A DNA stretch of 64,000 nt, taken from the NCBI GenBank assembly GCA_947652605.1, contig OX393579.1:4464001-4528000 (forward strand), written 5' to 3'. This DNA comes from Elmis aenea (Eukaryota > Arthropoda > Insecta > Coleoptera > Elmidae). Positions 12,094 to 24,765 of the stretch are shown here, in pieces. Made by a program: the position numbers and the translations under genes. The first letter of the stretch is position 1; each line of letters opens with the position of its first letter. The notes below the pieces were generated by a model, which saw only the letters and a list, made by a program, of their open reading frames with translations, was not told the origin of the DNA and ran no database searches.

Positions 12094-12410
12094 GGCTAGT
12101 TGGTTGGCTCTATATTTTGGGTGTTTTTTTATTTTTCGGTATTTTAGCCCATTCCTCAACAGTTACCGCGATATGGTGTTCTTAGATGTCCGATATTGAC
12201 GTGCCAGTTTTCTTACTGAAGCACCAAGTGTGTTTTTCGCTCTTCTTACCAGTCTTTCCGTTCTTGCTCTGGTAAAATATCTAGGTCTTCCACTTTTTGG
12301 AAGGTTCATACGAGAAATACCTTGCTTACATTCAGCAATTGTCAGATAAATGGTTCTACGCGATATATTTAGATTTTTAAAAATGCGTAATATTTCGGCT
12401 TAAGATACTC
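12094..12410 (-). pseudogene. mariner transposase fossil, DNA-binding part
   Basis: The minus strand encodes the paired helix-turn-helix region of a Tc1/mariner-type transposase: ILRIFKNLNISRRTIYLTIA, then a GRPRYFT hinge (the conserved GRP), RLVRRAKNTLGASVRKLARQ, and SKNTISR followed by an in-frame stop and then LLRNGLKYRKIKKHPKY. The stop at the second HTH shows decay. The reading runs into the target site of the 439-bp MITE and resumes on the other side with the first catalytic Asp. Confidence 0.8.
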
Positions 12411-12479
12411 GTCCAACCAAATTATAAAATACTTTTCCGAGTTTCTATTTTTACCTTCCTTCGAGTTTAGGTCCAAATT

Positions 12480-12660
12480 TTGTTAGCTTCTGATTATGCC
12501 CGAGACTTGTTTCGGTATCCATCAAACACAAACTATTCGAAACCCAAGTGTGTTGTGGATTAATTTATAGGCAGAGCTATGGTTGATTTGCAAATGCTTT
12601 GCTACATAAGCCACCGTTACAGTGCAGCCAACAGAAGTTTTAAAATAACCGGAGTGCGGA
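12480..12660 (-). pseudogene. Second mariner-type HTH fragment
   Basis: Minus-strand reading gives VAKHLQINHSSAYKLIHNTL, then GFRIVCV, a stop, and WIPKQVS. This resembles the second HTH and WVPKQL-like linker of mariner transposases of the SETMAR type, a different family from the adjacent fossil. Only about 60 codons survive. Confidence 0.55.
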
Positions 12661-12881
12661 TAATTTATGACACCCTAGTAATATTTATAATATTCATTTG
12701 GTACTAATTTTTAGCCAAGTTAGTTTTGGGGAATTCCGCAAAAGATCTATTTTTGTTGTTACTTGTAGGTACATCTCCTACAATTAACAAAGATTTTTTG
12801 AAACATATCTTTAAATGACATTGTCTTCAATATTTTTGCAATAGGAGTACCTACATCTTTTCGATAACATTTTTACCTTAA

Positions 12882-13815
12882 GTAGAGTAAAGTGCCCTAA
12901 TATGGAACAGTTACCTATTATGGAATACATCAGTTTAATGACAATGAATAAGCGATATCTGTTGAAAAGTATATGTACCTATTTGTACATTGATCACACA
13001 TTCCCAAATGTAAAATAGTTAAAAAATATTCACTAGAGTACATAACAGATTCAAATATATTTTTGACGTGCTACTGAGTTTTTAGGCTAAATCTTTCAGT
13101 GCAAAATATTATATGTTAGGGTAAATGATACAAAATATTTTATTGCATGTTTATTTAGCATGAGTCTTTACATTTCAATTAAATTTTGATTGGGTCTATT
13201 TCATGTTTTACATATACCGATTTTTGAAATGTTACATTGATGCCTAATATGGAATACATAGAGGTGCCTTATAATGAATATGATTATGGTCACTAAGTAT
13301 AGCAATATGGGTTCAGTGTCAAAAGTGTCAGAAATGGGCAGACGAAAAGTGTGCAAAATACCCAAAAAAAAAACAATTCTATTATCCTACCTGTAAAAAA
13401 TAAATAAATTATCAACATTTAGTTCGAATGACACTTGAACTATAATTTAATTTACATAAATAACAGAGTTTTGGTTTGGTTTAAGTAATAATGCAAATCA
13501 GAAAGAAATAAAAGATTAATCTATGAGCAGTTGTTTATTTTAATGTATATTTCCTATATAATTCTATATTCCATATTAAGAACCCCTAGTATTCCATATT
13601 AGGTTCCCCGGGAGCTTAATATGGAATAGTAGTAACATTTAAATAAAAATAGCTATATAAGAAATATCTACCGTAATATCGTACCAGAATTCGAGTAATG
13701 TGTTGCGTAGTCATTACAAATGCCTTATAATTTTTTTTGCAAAATTTTGTTGAATAAATGTGAATATTATTGCCGAATACAAAAAAGTATTCCATATTAG
13801 GGCACTTTACTCTAC
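12882..13815. mobile_element. TIR element (MITE), 934 bp
   Basis: A 26-bp inverted repeat is perfect between 12882-12907 and 13790-13815; its core is AGTAAAGTGCCCTAATATGG. TA occurs just outside GAGTAAAG at both ends, compatible with a Tc1/mariner-like TA target. The inner part repeats AATATGGAAT or its complement at about 12917, 13247, 13568, 13591 and 13618. No transposase frame; short frames at 13616-13963 are AT-rich and partly outside. Confidence 0.8.
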
Positions 13816-16800
13816 CTATAATAAATTTATAAAATTTAATAGAGAGGTAGCTGCAATGCAATCCGCTTATATTTTTGTACATACAGCTATGCTTTCAAAC
13901 GTACCAAAATTGTTTAGAAAACATTCCAAACTTTTCCTGCAGCCATTCACGAAGCATGCATAAACATGAATTTACTAAAAGCTTAAAACGATACACAAGA
14001 CAATATAATGTTTTATGTTCAAAATAAATTGCATAATGAATTTTAAATGTACTGTAAAAAGTTTTAATTGCTTTTTGCAGCCCTACGTCGAGCTAAAGAT
14101 TCATATTCTATTTTTGGGTTTAATAAATGAAGGGAACTGTGCTGATGGATTAAATTATAAACGTCTTGGGACATGGAATATTTATAAAACACACAATAAA
14201 TTATTTGTTTTCGGTGGATTAAGTGCAAAATATTCAATTCAGTTTTAATAAATAATAAAAGTAAATGCTTTTATCGTTTTTAATACTTTTAATATACATA
14301 AATATAAATGCCGAATATTCAAAAATTATTCAATGTTAGTAAATATTACTGTGTGTATTTACAGTATTTAACAGTAATAAAATAATCGTATTGGCTGATA
14401 TTTTCTTGCTTTTATTTCAATAAATTGGAGCTTCAATTTGCGAAATGTGTATTGAATATTGTTACATCGGCGAAACCAATTTCATTAGCCCTGATAAATT
14501 AATATTTTCAATGTTTTAAATTGACGTAAGGGACTGTTTGAGTAGCAGGCTAACATGAGTTGGTGTTTTAATTTGATTGGAAAAATCCAATTTTCATATG
14601 TTGGTTTAGATGTCGAAATGTTGTAAAGGTTACAAGGACCACGTTTTCAATTCGGTGAAAAAAAAGTATCCGCTATTTTAACTTATTACAAACCTTTCAT
14701 TTAGCGTCCCTTTGGGTAATAATGTCAAACATTTTCAACGCTAAAATAGACTTTTATAATAATAGTAAAGTATTATCTTTGTCGAAGCTATCAGTGGTTG
14801 ATTTGAAATAAATATTTGGATATAATCACAAAACTACTGATGTGCAAAACAAAATCCGCTAAACATAATAAGATGAGGTTGGAGACGTGTGTACAAATCG
14901 AGAAAATAACGATTTCTTCCAAGGCAAAGACTGGATCTTGCTAATTCAATTTTGTCAGCAAATTTTCTCGCAAAGAAACGAAAACAAATAACAAAATTGT
15001 TGATTGGAGAATTGAAATGTGTCCAAATTATTAAGTTGTGTCTGGTTTTCAAATATATTTAGAAAAAAAAGACAATTTACATTACAAATATAACAAGTTT
15101 TGATTTAAAGCAATCACAACAATTATCCCTTATAACTCGTTAAACTCAGTTTTCTTAACAAAAAAAAAATTATTAATAGTTCCCTTTTAAAAATAATTAC
15201 AATTTATAGACAACCATTATATTAATCAGATTTTGGTTTGTTTTAATGTATACAGTAATGACACCCAAGTACTATAACTTTTTTTTTTAAGGATATAATT
15301 TGTTGTTAATTATTAAATAGTTTAAAATTTTACTAGGATGTATTAAATTCTTGTCGAGACATTTGACTTATAAAAATAAAATTTAATTGTGTTCAGTAGG
15401 TTTTCTTGGTACGTTGCATATTTTCTGTAATTTAACCAATCGTTATCTCTTACCGTTCACGACAATCTAAGAATACTTAATCCTGCAAATGATTGTCACA
15501 ATTCTCAAAAAAAAAATCTCTTCCCGTAAATTTATGCCCCGCTTGCTATTTTTTTGTGTACCATAAAAAGTACATAACATGCAAATCTGATATATTTTTA
15601 CATTTTTCCCATTTCTTCCGGCATATAAAGTGTAACAACACCATCAACCATTTTTATGCAAATTACGACACACGCGTCATGCATTTGAGGTGCAGAAAGA
15701 GTTACTGTAATAACGTAGCAATATATTTGGAAACACAGCTGTTTAATATTGGAAATATTAATTATAATGCTTTGCGTAAGATTTTTAAATTAGTAATTTT
15801 TTGGTCCAATTAAAATGGACTAACGTTTCTAATTCATTTTGAAAGGTTTTTTTAACATCCTAGATCATATACCATTTGTTCTAGAAGAACAATAAGTAAC
15901 GATATTGACATTGATTTAGGGGACCTAGCTGGCCCGCTGGTCATTTTTGGATTAGCACGAACACTGCCTGTTTAATTGTTTCTAAATAATTCATTTAACT
16001 AAGGTCACATTTAAATAATTAACAATGTAAGTGATTCTCAAAGAAATTGCTTGCTCAGTAAAACTGTGGAGGCTTGTTTTACCTTAAGACCACAAATTTA
16101 CATCACAATAGTGTTCCCGTTCATACACCGTCGTAAAATGATGTTTTTACGACTTGCGGTTTGTAACAAGTATATGTTAACAAGAAGTTTAGCATATGAT
16201 ACGTACGTCAACTTACTAACCACAGCTTGTAAGTTCACAAGTTACAGTGTGATTAAGTTAATCCTGGCTGGGATAACTTAATTGTGATAAACTGCAGAGA
16301 TATAGCAACAGATTTCATGGGTACACGCCAAAACCTTTTATCATTTTAAGTATTTTAAAAGGGTAGGGATACAATGCTTTATAAAACAACCAAAATGTTT
16401 TCTAAAAATAACAAAATGTTTTATGAAAAAAATATAAATACAGTACACGTTATAAAGTTTAATAATAAACATAAGTAAGGCTCACATTAAACGTTCAGTA
16501 AGTAAATATAGAACATTAACTCCTCGTCAGGTTCAAGATACCTCGCCTTTTTTTTATCTTATTTTAATCATGATTTATTTATTTGCAAAATTAGTACTAA
16601 ACAATGTAAATGAAACGCTTTAAAATTGAATTGTAAAGATCCAATAAAAATTGACAATCCTTGTTTTCACCTAACACCCTTCATATGAAATGCAATAAAT
16701 AACAAAATTCAGCCCAAAAACTAATTAAAAATTAGTAGTTATTCACAATCATACTCATCGCCATCCATTTTCTCATCGAAGCAGACCATAAATGCTTGTT

Positions 16801-17227
16801 TCAAGCAAACTGTTCATCACAAAGTCGGTAAGAATACAATATCTGCTCAAGTTTTGACACGAACGGCTCATGAGATACTCAAAAAATTCAGTGCCACGTA
16901 TTTCAAAGATATATTTCGCCCAACGTGAGGTTAAAGGCAAATCCATCGTTTTCGCGTTCCAAGGACCAAGTATGCTAAAAATTATTGCTAGACCAAATAA
17001 AATATACGTATAGTTTAGCTCTAATCTGAAAGTTTAATATTGCAATAACTGTACAAAAGTAATAAAAAACACCTCAAAATTTAAAAGTGTAATAACTTTT
17101 GTACTTGGGACAGTTTATCCACATGTGCTATAATACTATGCTGGGCAGTTTGCAAATTATGTATAGCAACGTTGCTTCAGAAACGTGACTAAAATTTTAC
17201 TGGTTGTTGCAGTTTTAGCCTTTCAAT
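13816..17227. other. Gene-free AT-rich stretch
   Basis: No gene, no TE ends and no tandem repeats recognised. Several short frames (for example 106 codons at 15493-15813) are AT-driven, lack motifs and have no splice partners. Confidence 0.4.
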
Positions 17228-17442
17228 CAGGGCCGGCCCTAGGGGGGGGGGCAGGGTGTGCACCGCACACGGCCCTGCGGATAGACCGGCCCCGCGCCAG
17301 CCATCTAGGGTGCTGTTTTTTAGATTCAGTTTCTAGTTTTCAGTTTTTTAGTAACATTTTACTTTAACTCAGCCCTTTATCAAAATATCCGGCCTCTCAT
17401 TTGTTTTCGCACACGGCCCCGCAAACCCTAGGACCGGTTCTG
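17228..17442. mobile_element. hAT-like MITE, 215 bp, GC-rich ends
   Basis: CAGGGCCGGCCCTAGGG at the left is mirrored by CCCTAGGACCGGTTCTG at the right (imperfect). The element is flanked by a perfect 8-bp duplication, CTTTCAAT (17220-17227 and 17443-17450). Non-coding. Confidence 0.85.
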
Positions 17443-18026
17443 CTTTCAATCAATCAAATTTGTTCTCTCCCCTAGGTGGTTCATATCATTGTACCTTTTA
17501 ACAGTTTTGACAGACACAAACACATTAACACAGAATGTTTAGATCAAATTCTAAACACATTAAAACACTTTTCTAGTCTAATAAATACGCTTAGCTTGGG
17601 TACATGCAAATTTTTCTATTTAGGATCTTGTAAATTACAAGATTTTAACTTGAGTTCACTGTTAACTCGCTACAAGAAGAAATGAAATATTCATTCACAT
17701 CGATTATTAGATTTCTCGGATTTAAAATTAAAAAGTTGCCGAATGCGTTTCGTTGTCTGAATAAAAACCGTGAGCGTCTGCGACTTGTGAAATAAATTAG
17801 CTATCAGTCGATTGTAGGCCCCTTGCATAAATCAGGAGTCAAGCTCGGAGTAAAAAATTGCCCACCGATTGCAATTCTTTGTGCTCGTTGTAAGGTGCTG
17901 GAACATATATTACGTTTAAAATTCGTGTCACCCGTTCGAGCATTTATCAACTAAGCTTAGCTTGGTTTTATTATTAAAAAGTTCAGTGCTACTAATTTGT
18001 TTTCATTCAGTATCTTACAACCGAAT
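17443..18026. other. Gene-free, non-repetitive island
   Basis: No gene. The section at 17740-17950 is less AT-rich, CpG-containing and unique within the window; it may be a regulatory element, but nothing specific is recognised. Confidence 0.3.
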
Positions 18027-18372
18027 TTAGGTTGATATTAATTGCAATTCGGTACGGAAAATCTGGCTAGAAGAACAAATGCCAAACAGTTGGGAAAATG
18101 CCACTATAATCCTCCTTTGAAGGAGGGAGATGATTAAAAATATTACTATGGGAAACCTTTCAATAAGCATAAAACGTCCACCTAATATCATTCTCGTACA
18201 ATTATACAAATTTGAGAAATAAAATAAAAACTTAATTTTACCGCTCCCTTTTAGAGGGTTGTAACTCCAAAAGGAGACGTCTAAGGAAAACATTTTATAT
18301 GAAAGACCCCCCTTAATTTTTGATAAGGAATCGCCTCCTGAAGTTTTTTGCAATACTTGAGAAACACCCTGT
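18027..18372 (-). mobile_element. Single arm of fold-back family C (inverted)
   Basis: Ends at the right with AGAAACACCCTGT, the reverse complement of the family start. It matches 9221-9560 in opposite orientation, including GACGTCT and the CTTTCAATAAGCATAAAA-like phrase. The left limit is approximate. The two arms lie ~9 kb apart, so they are separate insertions rather than one element. Confidence 0.65.
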
Positions 18373-20529
18373 AATCTCTATTTATTACAATTATGTAGCT
18401 ATATTTTTTTTAAGTACTGTTTTTTTGACACGTTTTTTTAAATCTCTACGTATTAGTAACATTTTATTTTTGTACATTTTACCACAAATAAAAAACACAC
18501 TTTTATTATGCAACGTACAAAACAATCCTAGTTCATAATTTTTAAAGCTTCTTCATTATGTAAATTTTATAATTTAGCGTTTGTAAAACTCAAATGAAAT
18601 AGTTTCGTAAACCTTCCATACACAAAAAAAAACAGTTATGAGCAGGCCGGTGTTTCGTGGTATATGTTCCGTGCAGTAATATAAAAAATGTGATAAATAG
18701 TTTACATTTGCAAGAGAAGCATACATTTTCAGTGAAATGCATACTGGGGAAATGCAAGGAGCAAATGTTGGAAACTTCATGCAAAGCATTTTTCACGGTA
18801 TAAATAAATTAAAACAATCGCGAATTCCCTTGGAACATTCTGCGGGCCATGCTTGGTGGAAACTGAATCATCAAGCAGTCTTTTTGCCAGTTTTATTATG
18901 CTTAAATATTTAAATGTTCCACTATTATTTGCTGCTAAAACATTAAGAGAATGCTGACTGGAATTAGAAAACATGATCTCATTATACTTACCGAGTATTT
19001 TATAAAATTAATGTAAATTTGCGTAGCTCTTTGTTTACTTGTAGAATTTGCATAATAAATTAAAATATAATTGAAAAATCCCCCAGTTTATTGTAAGTTT
19101 AAGTTGATTATTAAGCATTAGCAACTTAATTGTTAGATGGGACGGCTTAGTACCTGTTGCGATTATTTGAAGATGCCTAAAGACGGAGACAAAAATGTAT
19201 TATTTTAATTTATTATAATTAAAGTGTTGAGGAGAGTAATTATAATACCTAGCTCTTCTAAAAATATCATTTTACAGTGTTCTATTTTAGCTAAAATATT
19301 AAAAGTTACTCTTGTTGTGTAGAGAAGAATTTATAAGGTCAGTAAAGTGTCTTAAGCTTGATAATTGTATGGGTTAAAACTGTATTGAAGTTTACCTATT
19401 GCATATACCAAAAGCTTGTTGTTGACAATATTTATAATTCAATTATTATGAAAATAATGTCAATTTATGTCCCAAAAACCTAAATATTGGTTCAGTTAGT
19501 TCTCAAAAAACTTATTTGCCTAATAAATTTACATAGGTATATTTAAACTTACAGATACTTGAGCAAACCTGATAGACTTTATCAGTATTTTTGAATCGAC
19601 TGAAATATCTTCTTTAAATATCATCAACAGTTTAATAGTTGGCCAATAAATACACGATTAAAAGTGTTTGTGATACGTCAACCTGTGCTGGTAACGCGAA
19701 ATTCTAAATGCGTTGTTCAAAATCGAAGATAATTTGCTTGTATCTTGTAGAATAAAAGCAAAATAACTCAAACCTTTCCTTGATTTATGTCCGTAGCGAG
19801 ATAGTGTAACATTATGACAGTAAATGATGGCACGTTTGCACTCCCTGAACTTGTATTAGATGTGTTGTCTACATTTTTCTCACAATATTTCCGCAGTGTT
19901 TCACTGCTTCGTTACAAGAACCTCACAGCTGCATTTCGACCATTAAAAATTATGGCATTATTCTCATCATATCATATTGAAAGTCGTTGGCAGATCTGGA
20001 GGAATTGCAACTTTACGGCCGATAAATAAAACCTTTATTAAAACGTGTACTTGTCACACAAATCCAGTTTTATTACTCAAACGCGCCACTTTAATTTTCA
20101 CACTGGCACGTGTGCATCTTCGCCGGAATTAAATGCAGAATCGATTATGCATTTTTGCGACGTTGTGTTATTAAAGAAAAGAGATGTTCGATCAAAGTGG
20201 GCATTGTTATAAATTATAAATGACTGGAGTAGCTGAGAATGTTGCATACGAACATTGTGTCAAGGATATTATGCCAACGGATGAGCCAATGATTTATAAT
20301 ACCGAAGTAAAAAGTGTAATCAATAATGATAAATAATGGTTTAAGCTAAAATCAATCGTTGTTGCTTTGCCTGCAAGGGAAAAGGGCTGCTATACAGCCT
20401 TCACAAAATAAGTTATTGACAGTGGGGATGTTAATTATAATTTACATATAAGTACAAGAAATATAACGAAATATTTACTTGTATGAAAATGTAGACAAAT
20501 AATAACAACCAATAATTTATTTGGATTTA
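18373..20529. other. Gene-free stretch
   Basis: No gene is supported. Less AT-rich unique blocks at 18600-18970 and 19770-20290 hold short frames (up to 72 codons) without motifs. The remainder is AT-rich. Confidence 0.35.
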
Positions 20530-20700
20530 ATATCACAGACTCGTATTGTGTAAATGTGTCAAATGCTTTTTTGAAGTCTAGAAACACCCCAAAACAAATG
20601 TATTTGTTAATTTTAATTTGATGCTTTAAATCAGCTAGCACAAGATCTAATGAACTAAAGTCATTACAAACTTTTACTGCACCTGCTTTAAACACCATTC
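20530..20700 (-). pseudogene. LINE reverse-transcriptase fragment
   Basis: On the minus strand the frame reads SLDLVLADLKHQIKINKYI and then CFGVFLDFKKAFDT. This is motif A of non-LTR reverse transcriptases (FLDxKKAFDT, containing a catalytic Asp). Homology stops after FDT. The fragment is under 60 codons with no flanking target duplication seen. Confidence 0.75.
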
Positions 20701-22997
20701 ATCTCACATAACTAAGATCTTTAAGATTTAATTTATGCTTTATTAATTATTTCTAGCGATGGAAATCTTTTTTTTTTGCACCAGTTTTTACCCTTTTAAG
20801 AATATTTTATCCACTGCAATTTGTCACAATACATAGCTGTCGGTGTTTTTTAAATGTCGCCAGTGAATATAAATGAGCTCCGAAAATTGTGATATAATTA
20901 AAACAAAAAGTACTTTGCTTGATTAGATGTGGTCCCAGCGCAGTTTAATAATAAAAACTATACCCCGCATATGTTAGTAATTATATAAATGAAGAAATAT
21001 CTCGTGCTTCTACAATTATGGTCGACAATTAATGGTCACTCTGGAGGCTATACGTGATTAAAATTGTTCATTATCAAAAATTAACTCAAACGGTTCGTAC
21101 ATACTTTCGTGAAAATATTTAAAACGGTGGTGAATAAACGACATGCTATATTTAAATTTGCTAAATAACTTGTGGCAGTTAGTTTTTATTTTACGGTAAT
21201 AACAGATGTAGGTAGATATTTTTTTGCAAGAATTAAACGCGCCATGAAATAACTCATTCGTTGTTTAAAAAGGGGATGACGGAACGCTGTTCCTCTTTGG
21301 TGCAATTTATAAATTTCACAGGGCCGGCCTTAAGCACATTCCACCGATTCCCTCACCTAGGGTCCCGCGCTCAGAAAATAAAAAATATTAATACAATGCT
21401 TAATAATAGCATAGAAACAAAAAGCAATTTTCTACCATATCACTTAAAAAGGTTATTGTTCAATAGTAAAATACTAAACTTAATAAATAAACTTAACCAC
21501 AGTAATATAATTAATTATTTATCAAATAGTATCATCAAATCAATTAACAAAAGCTTTCGTGAAATAATTCCAGTTGAAACGTTTACGGAAACACAAAACC
21601 TGAAGCAGACTTTTTGGCTACTCTAATGAAAGATAACATATTCTTGGTATCTTTAGTTTTCTGGCATGATTTGCTTTTCCAGGTGAACTTCGTAAGCAAA
21701 GAATTACAAAGTTGAACCTCAGATCGGTCTTCGGAAATACTCACTTTTGAAAAATTTTGCAAATGGCTTATCGAGTATCCTCCACCATTTCCCAAGAAAT
21801 TATAAAAGTGCCGAAGCTTTTTGAACGTGCCTCGTACTTTGTCTTAGATAATCCTAAAAAGATTAAACGAATTCATGTAATATTAAAATATCACTTTTAA
21901 AACTAGACGACTATTAATGGGTTAATAACTATTGAAGTACAATAGCTACAAACAGCTAAAACAGACTTAGTACGTATTAATCCAGCGATGGCTATCAAAA
22001 TATTTAAGACCCCGAGCGTGCTTGTAGGATCAACAGAAACTGTAGGAACGGATAAGCGCAAACAGAAGAGCCATAACTAATATGCTGCCGCATGCATATT
22101 AATTCCCAACTCTCAAGATTAAATCAAGCGGGCCAGTCCTTCACAGCACACAGCTAACGGTCAAGCGCCATTATCTATTCATTAATGAAAAACTTTTTAT
22201 TGCATTAGGGTTGCCATTAGCAACAATTATTTTGTAATGGATTACGATTGTCAAACGGAAAATTAAAATAAGGAAACATGCGTTACTGTTAACTGAATTT
22301 TTGGCAGTATACTTAATTAAGACAAATAACTTTATTATATTATTATGATAAAACTTGACATTAAAACTAATATTAGCAGTAACAAACTTTTGATTTTTGT
22401 AATTCAGATTATGACCATTGTAAGGTAAATTTTTTAAAATGAGTTAATACAAAGTTTTGTTTTCTGCGTCCGTCCAGAAAATCAGTTGTTTCCGATCCAT
22501 TTTTAGTCTGGAAAATACATCTTTACTGGCCTAGGCCAGAAAGTAACTGGTTGCCATGGTAATTAGTTTACCGGCCTAGGCCTCAGAAAAGCTGGTTGCC
22601 ATTGCCATGGTGATGAGTTTTGTTGATTTGCGCTGTCAAACAAGCGTCACTATACCACCAAGAGAGTTTTCACCTGTAGTTTGTTAAGTTATTGTTTAAT
22701 TATGGGTGGTGACAATAGTGATTTTGGTGTCAGTGGCGGATGCAGAAAAATTTTTGTACGTAACATACAGATTTTCTTACAAGACGTACATATGACTTAA
22801 CTGTGTGGTTTTATTTTCTATTTTATATTCGTAACTTTGGTTTTAATGTAAAACGAGGATTCTCAATGATAAATTCTTTATAAATCGCCTTTCTAGTATC
22901 CTTTTAAAGCGTTTACTTTTTGTTAATTTATGAAACAGATTGTAAATAACATGGAATTATAAAAAAAATATGTTTTTGTGCTAATATGTTTCCACTG
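20701..22997. other. Gene-free stretch with TE ends
   Basis: No gene. At 21320 CAGGGCCGGCCTTAAG resembles the left end of the hAT-like MITE at 17228, but no right end is found. Near 21815-21842 a reverse copy of TACGAGGCACGTTCAAAAAG resembles a mariner terminal repeat, again without its partner. 22010-22260 is a unique, TAAT-rich block. 22510-22620 holds two partial copies of a GGCCTAGGCC...CTGGTTGCCAT phrase. Confidence 0.35.
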
Positions 22998-23149
22998 TAC
23001 AGGGTGGTCCATATTTGATGGGATTACATAGGTAATATTTTTGTAAGCGGCTCTGAGTGTCCTAAAAAACCACACATTTTTTGTAATTTAACAGTTTCTT
23101 TATCTTGACTATTAAGCGACTATCCCATCGAATTTGAACCACCCTGTAC
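22998..23149. mobile_element. Small palindromic element, 152 bp
   Basis: GTACAGGGTGGTCCATATTTGATGGG at the left pairs with the reverse complement at the right (CCCATCGAATTTGAACCACCCTGTAC), about 25 bp with a few mismatches. It is the smallest member here of the group with ACAGGGTG ends. Non-coding. Confidence 0.75.
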
Positions 23150-24765
23150 TAAAACCACATCAAGCGTAATCAAGTAATTACGCAGAGAAAAGTTAATCGT
23201 AAAAGAATCAGTAGAATTAGCATTTCTTGGCTAAATACTAACGGCGATGGACAGGGTTAACGTCAGTCAAAATATTTAATTAAATTAAATACTAAAGTCG
23301 ATCAATTCTAACCTATCTTAAACGAAACGTCACATTATCGTTCGTTATTCGACCTAATAGGGCCTCCAGGACTGCCTTAACCTTCTGTCACGTACCGAAA
23401 TAAAATAGCGTGTGCCTTTTTTTTTAGTGCTTCTACTATTTGCTAAGTGTGTTTAATTGTTTCTTTTTTAAAATTACGCAGATAACATATGAGAGGGCAA
23501 ATACGCTTAGCTGTGATCGTTACATGAGGTTGAGTTTGGCCTTCGGTGTTATCTAAGCTATAATTTTTCTGTTCATTTTTGGCTAAAATATAAAGCGAAT
23601 TTATATTCAATATAAAATTTCCGTGTTATATCTTTCGATTATAATCACTATAATTGTTTCAGTTAAGTACAAGAAAGAATTTCCTGCTGGTCTAATATTT
23701 TTATACAGTTAAGTGCGGATAAATACCTGTAGAAGTAAAAATAAAGCTGCAACTTTTATGTAAAACGTTTGTCTTTTAAATACTTGTGTTTAAACAGCAA
23801 TTTTAATTCGGATTTCCAATAATATTCTCAATATATCGCATAAACATATCATGGTAATAAGCCCTAATTTTAATCAAGGTGCTACAATTAACAACCCTAA
23901 TACTGTACATTAGGTAAATAATTGTTAACATTGTCCTAAAAACTTAAATGAAATATTTTAAATACTTTTCGTCCAGCAACATCAATATTTACTACACTGA
24001 AATGAAAAATAACATTTTATTCTTCCAACTCGCACCTTATTTAAAGGGTAGGACGAACAAATGTACAAAACTCCCTTTTATGAGATCTTCGATTGTAGAG
24101 AGCTATCTCTTAGCTGTTGAATTTCGCAAGTGGGTATCAACAGGAAACGAAACTATCGCTTTGTGCCTGTCCGTCTGAGGAAGAACTTTTATATCGATCC
24201 CCTCGAGGCGTTTGTTTTGTCTGCTAAAAGGTTCTTGAAACTAACAGAGATCTCAATTATTATTAATTGCAAAGACATACACTTCTGTAATTGCAGACTG
24301 CTTTAAAATTGCAATTTTTGCAGTACAATGGCACGGCTGCGCGCTCTGAAATATTTGTTATTATTGCTTCTTCGTAGTGCATCACACGTTAGCGATATTA
24401 AAATAATATGCCTTTATCAGTACTATGTAACGTATGCTGTATCATTTGGTAATCAGAAAAAAGAATGATTATCAGTAGTAATATAACAAGTGCATTGAAA
24501 ATTATTGATAATTTTTAGTACATACCTATGCCCAAATGCAAGTTGAGCTGGAAAAAAAAACACGAGTGCACGGGTGATTTTTTTCTGATTCAACTTGCAT
24601 GAGTGAAGATTTTTCAAAAATTATAGATTATTTGCAATGCACGAATTATATTTAGTCAAAAAATTTCCTTTACCTAACCTACCTCTCAAATTAAATGCAT
24701 GTTATGTCAAATTTTACAAGTACTGTCAGAGTGGTGCTTCAGGGGTGTGGTTTAATCTATTTTAA
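23150..24765. other. Gene-free stretch
   Basis: No gene or repeat recognised. 24180-24440 is a unique, less AT-rich block. The 76-codon frame at 23948-24178 has no motif. Confidence 0.35.
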
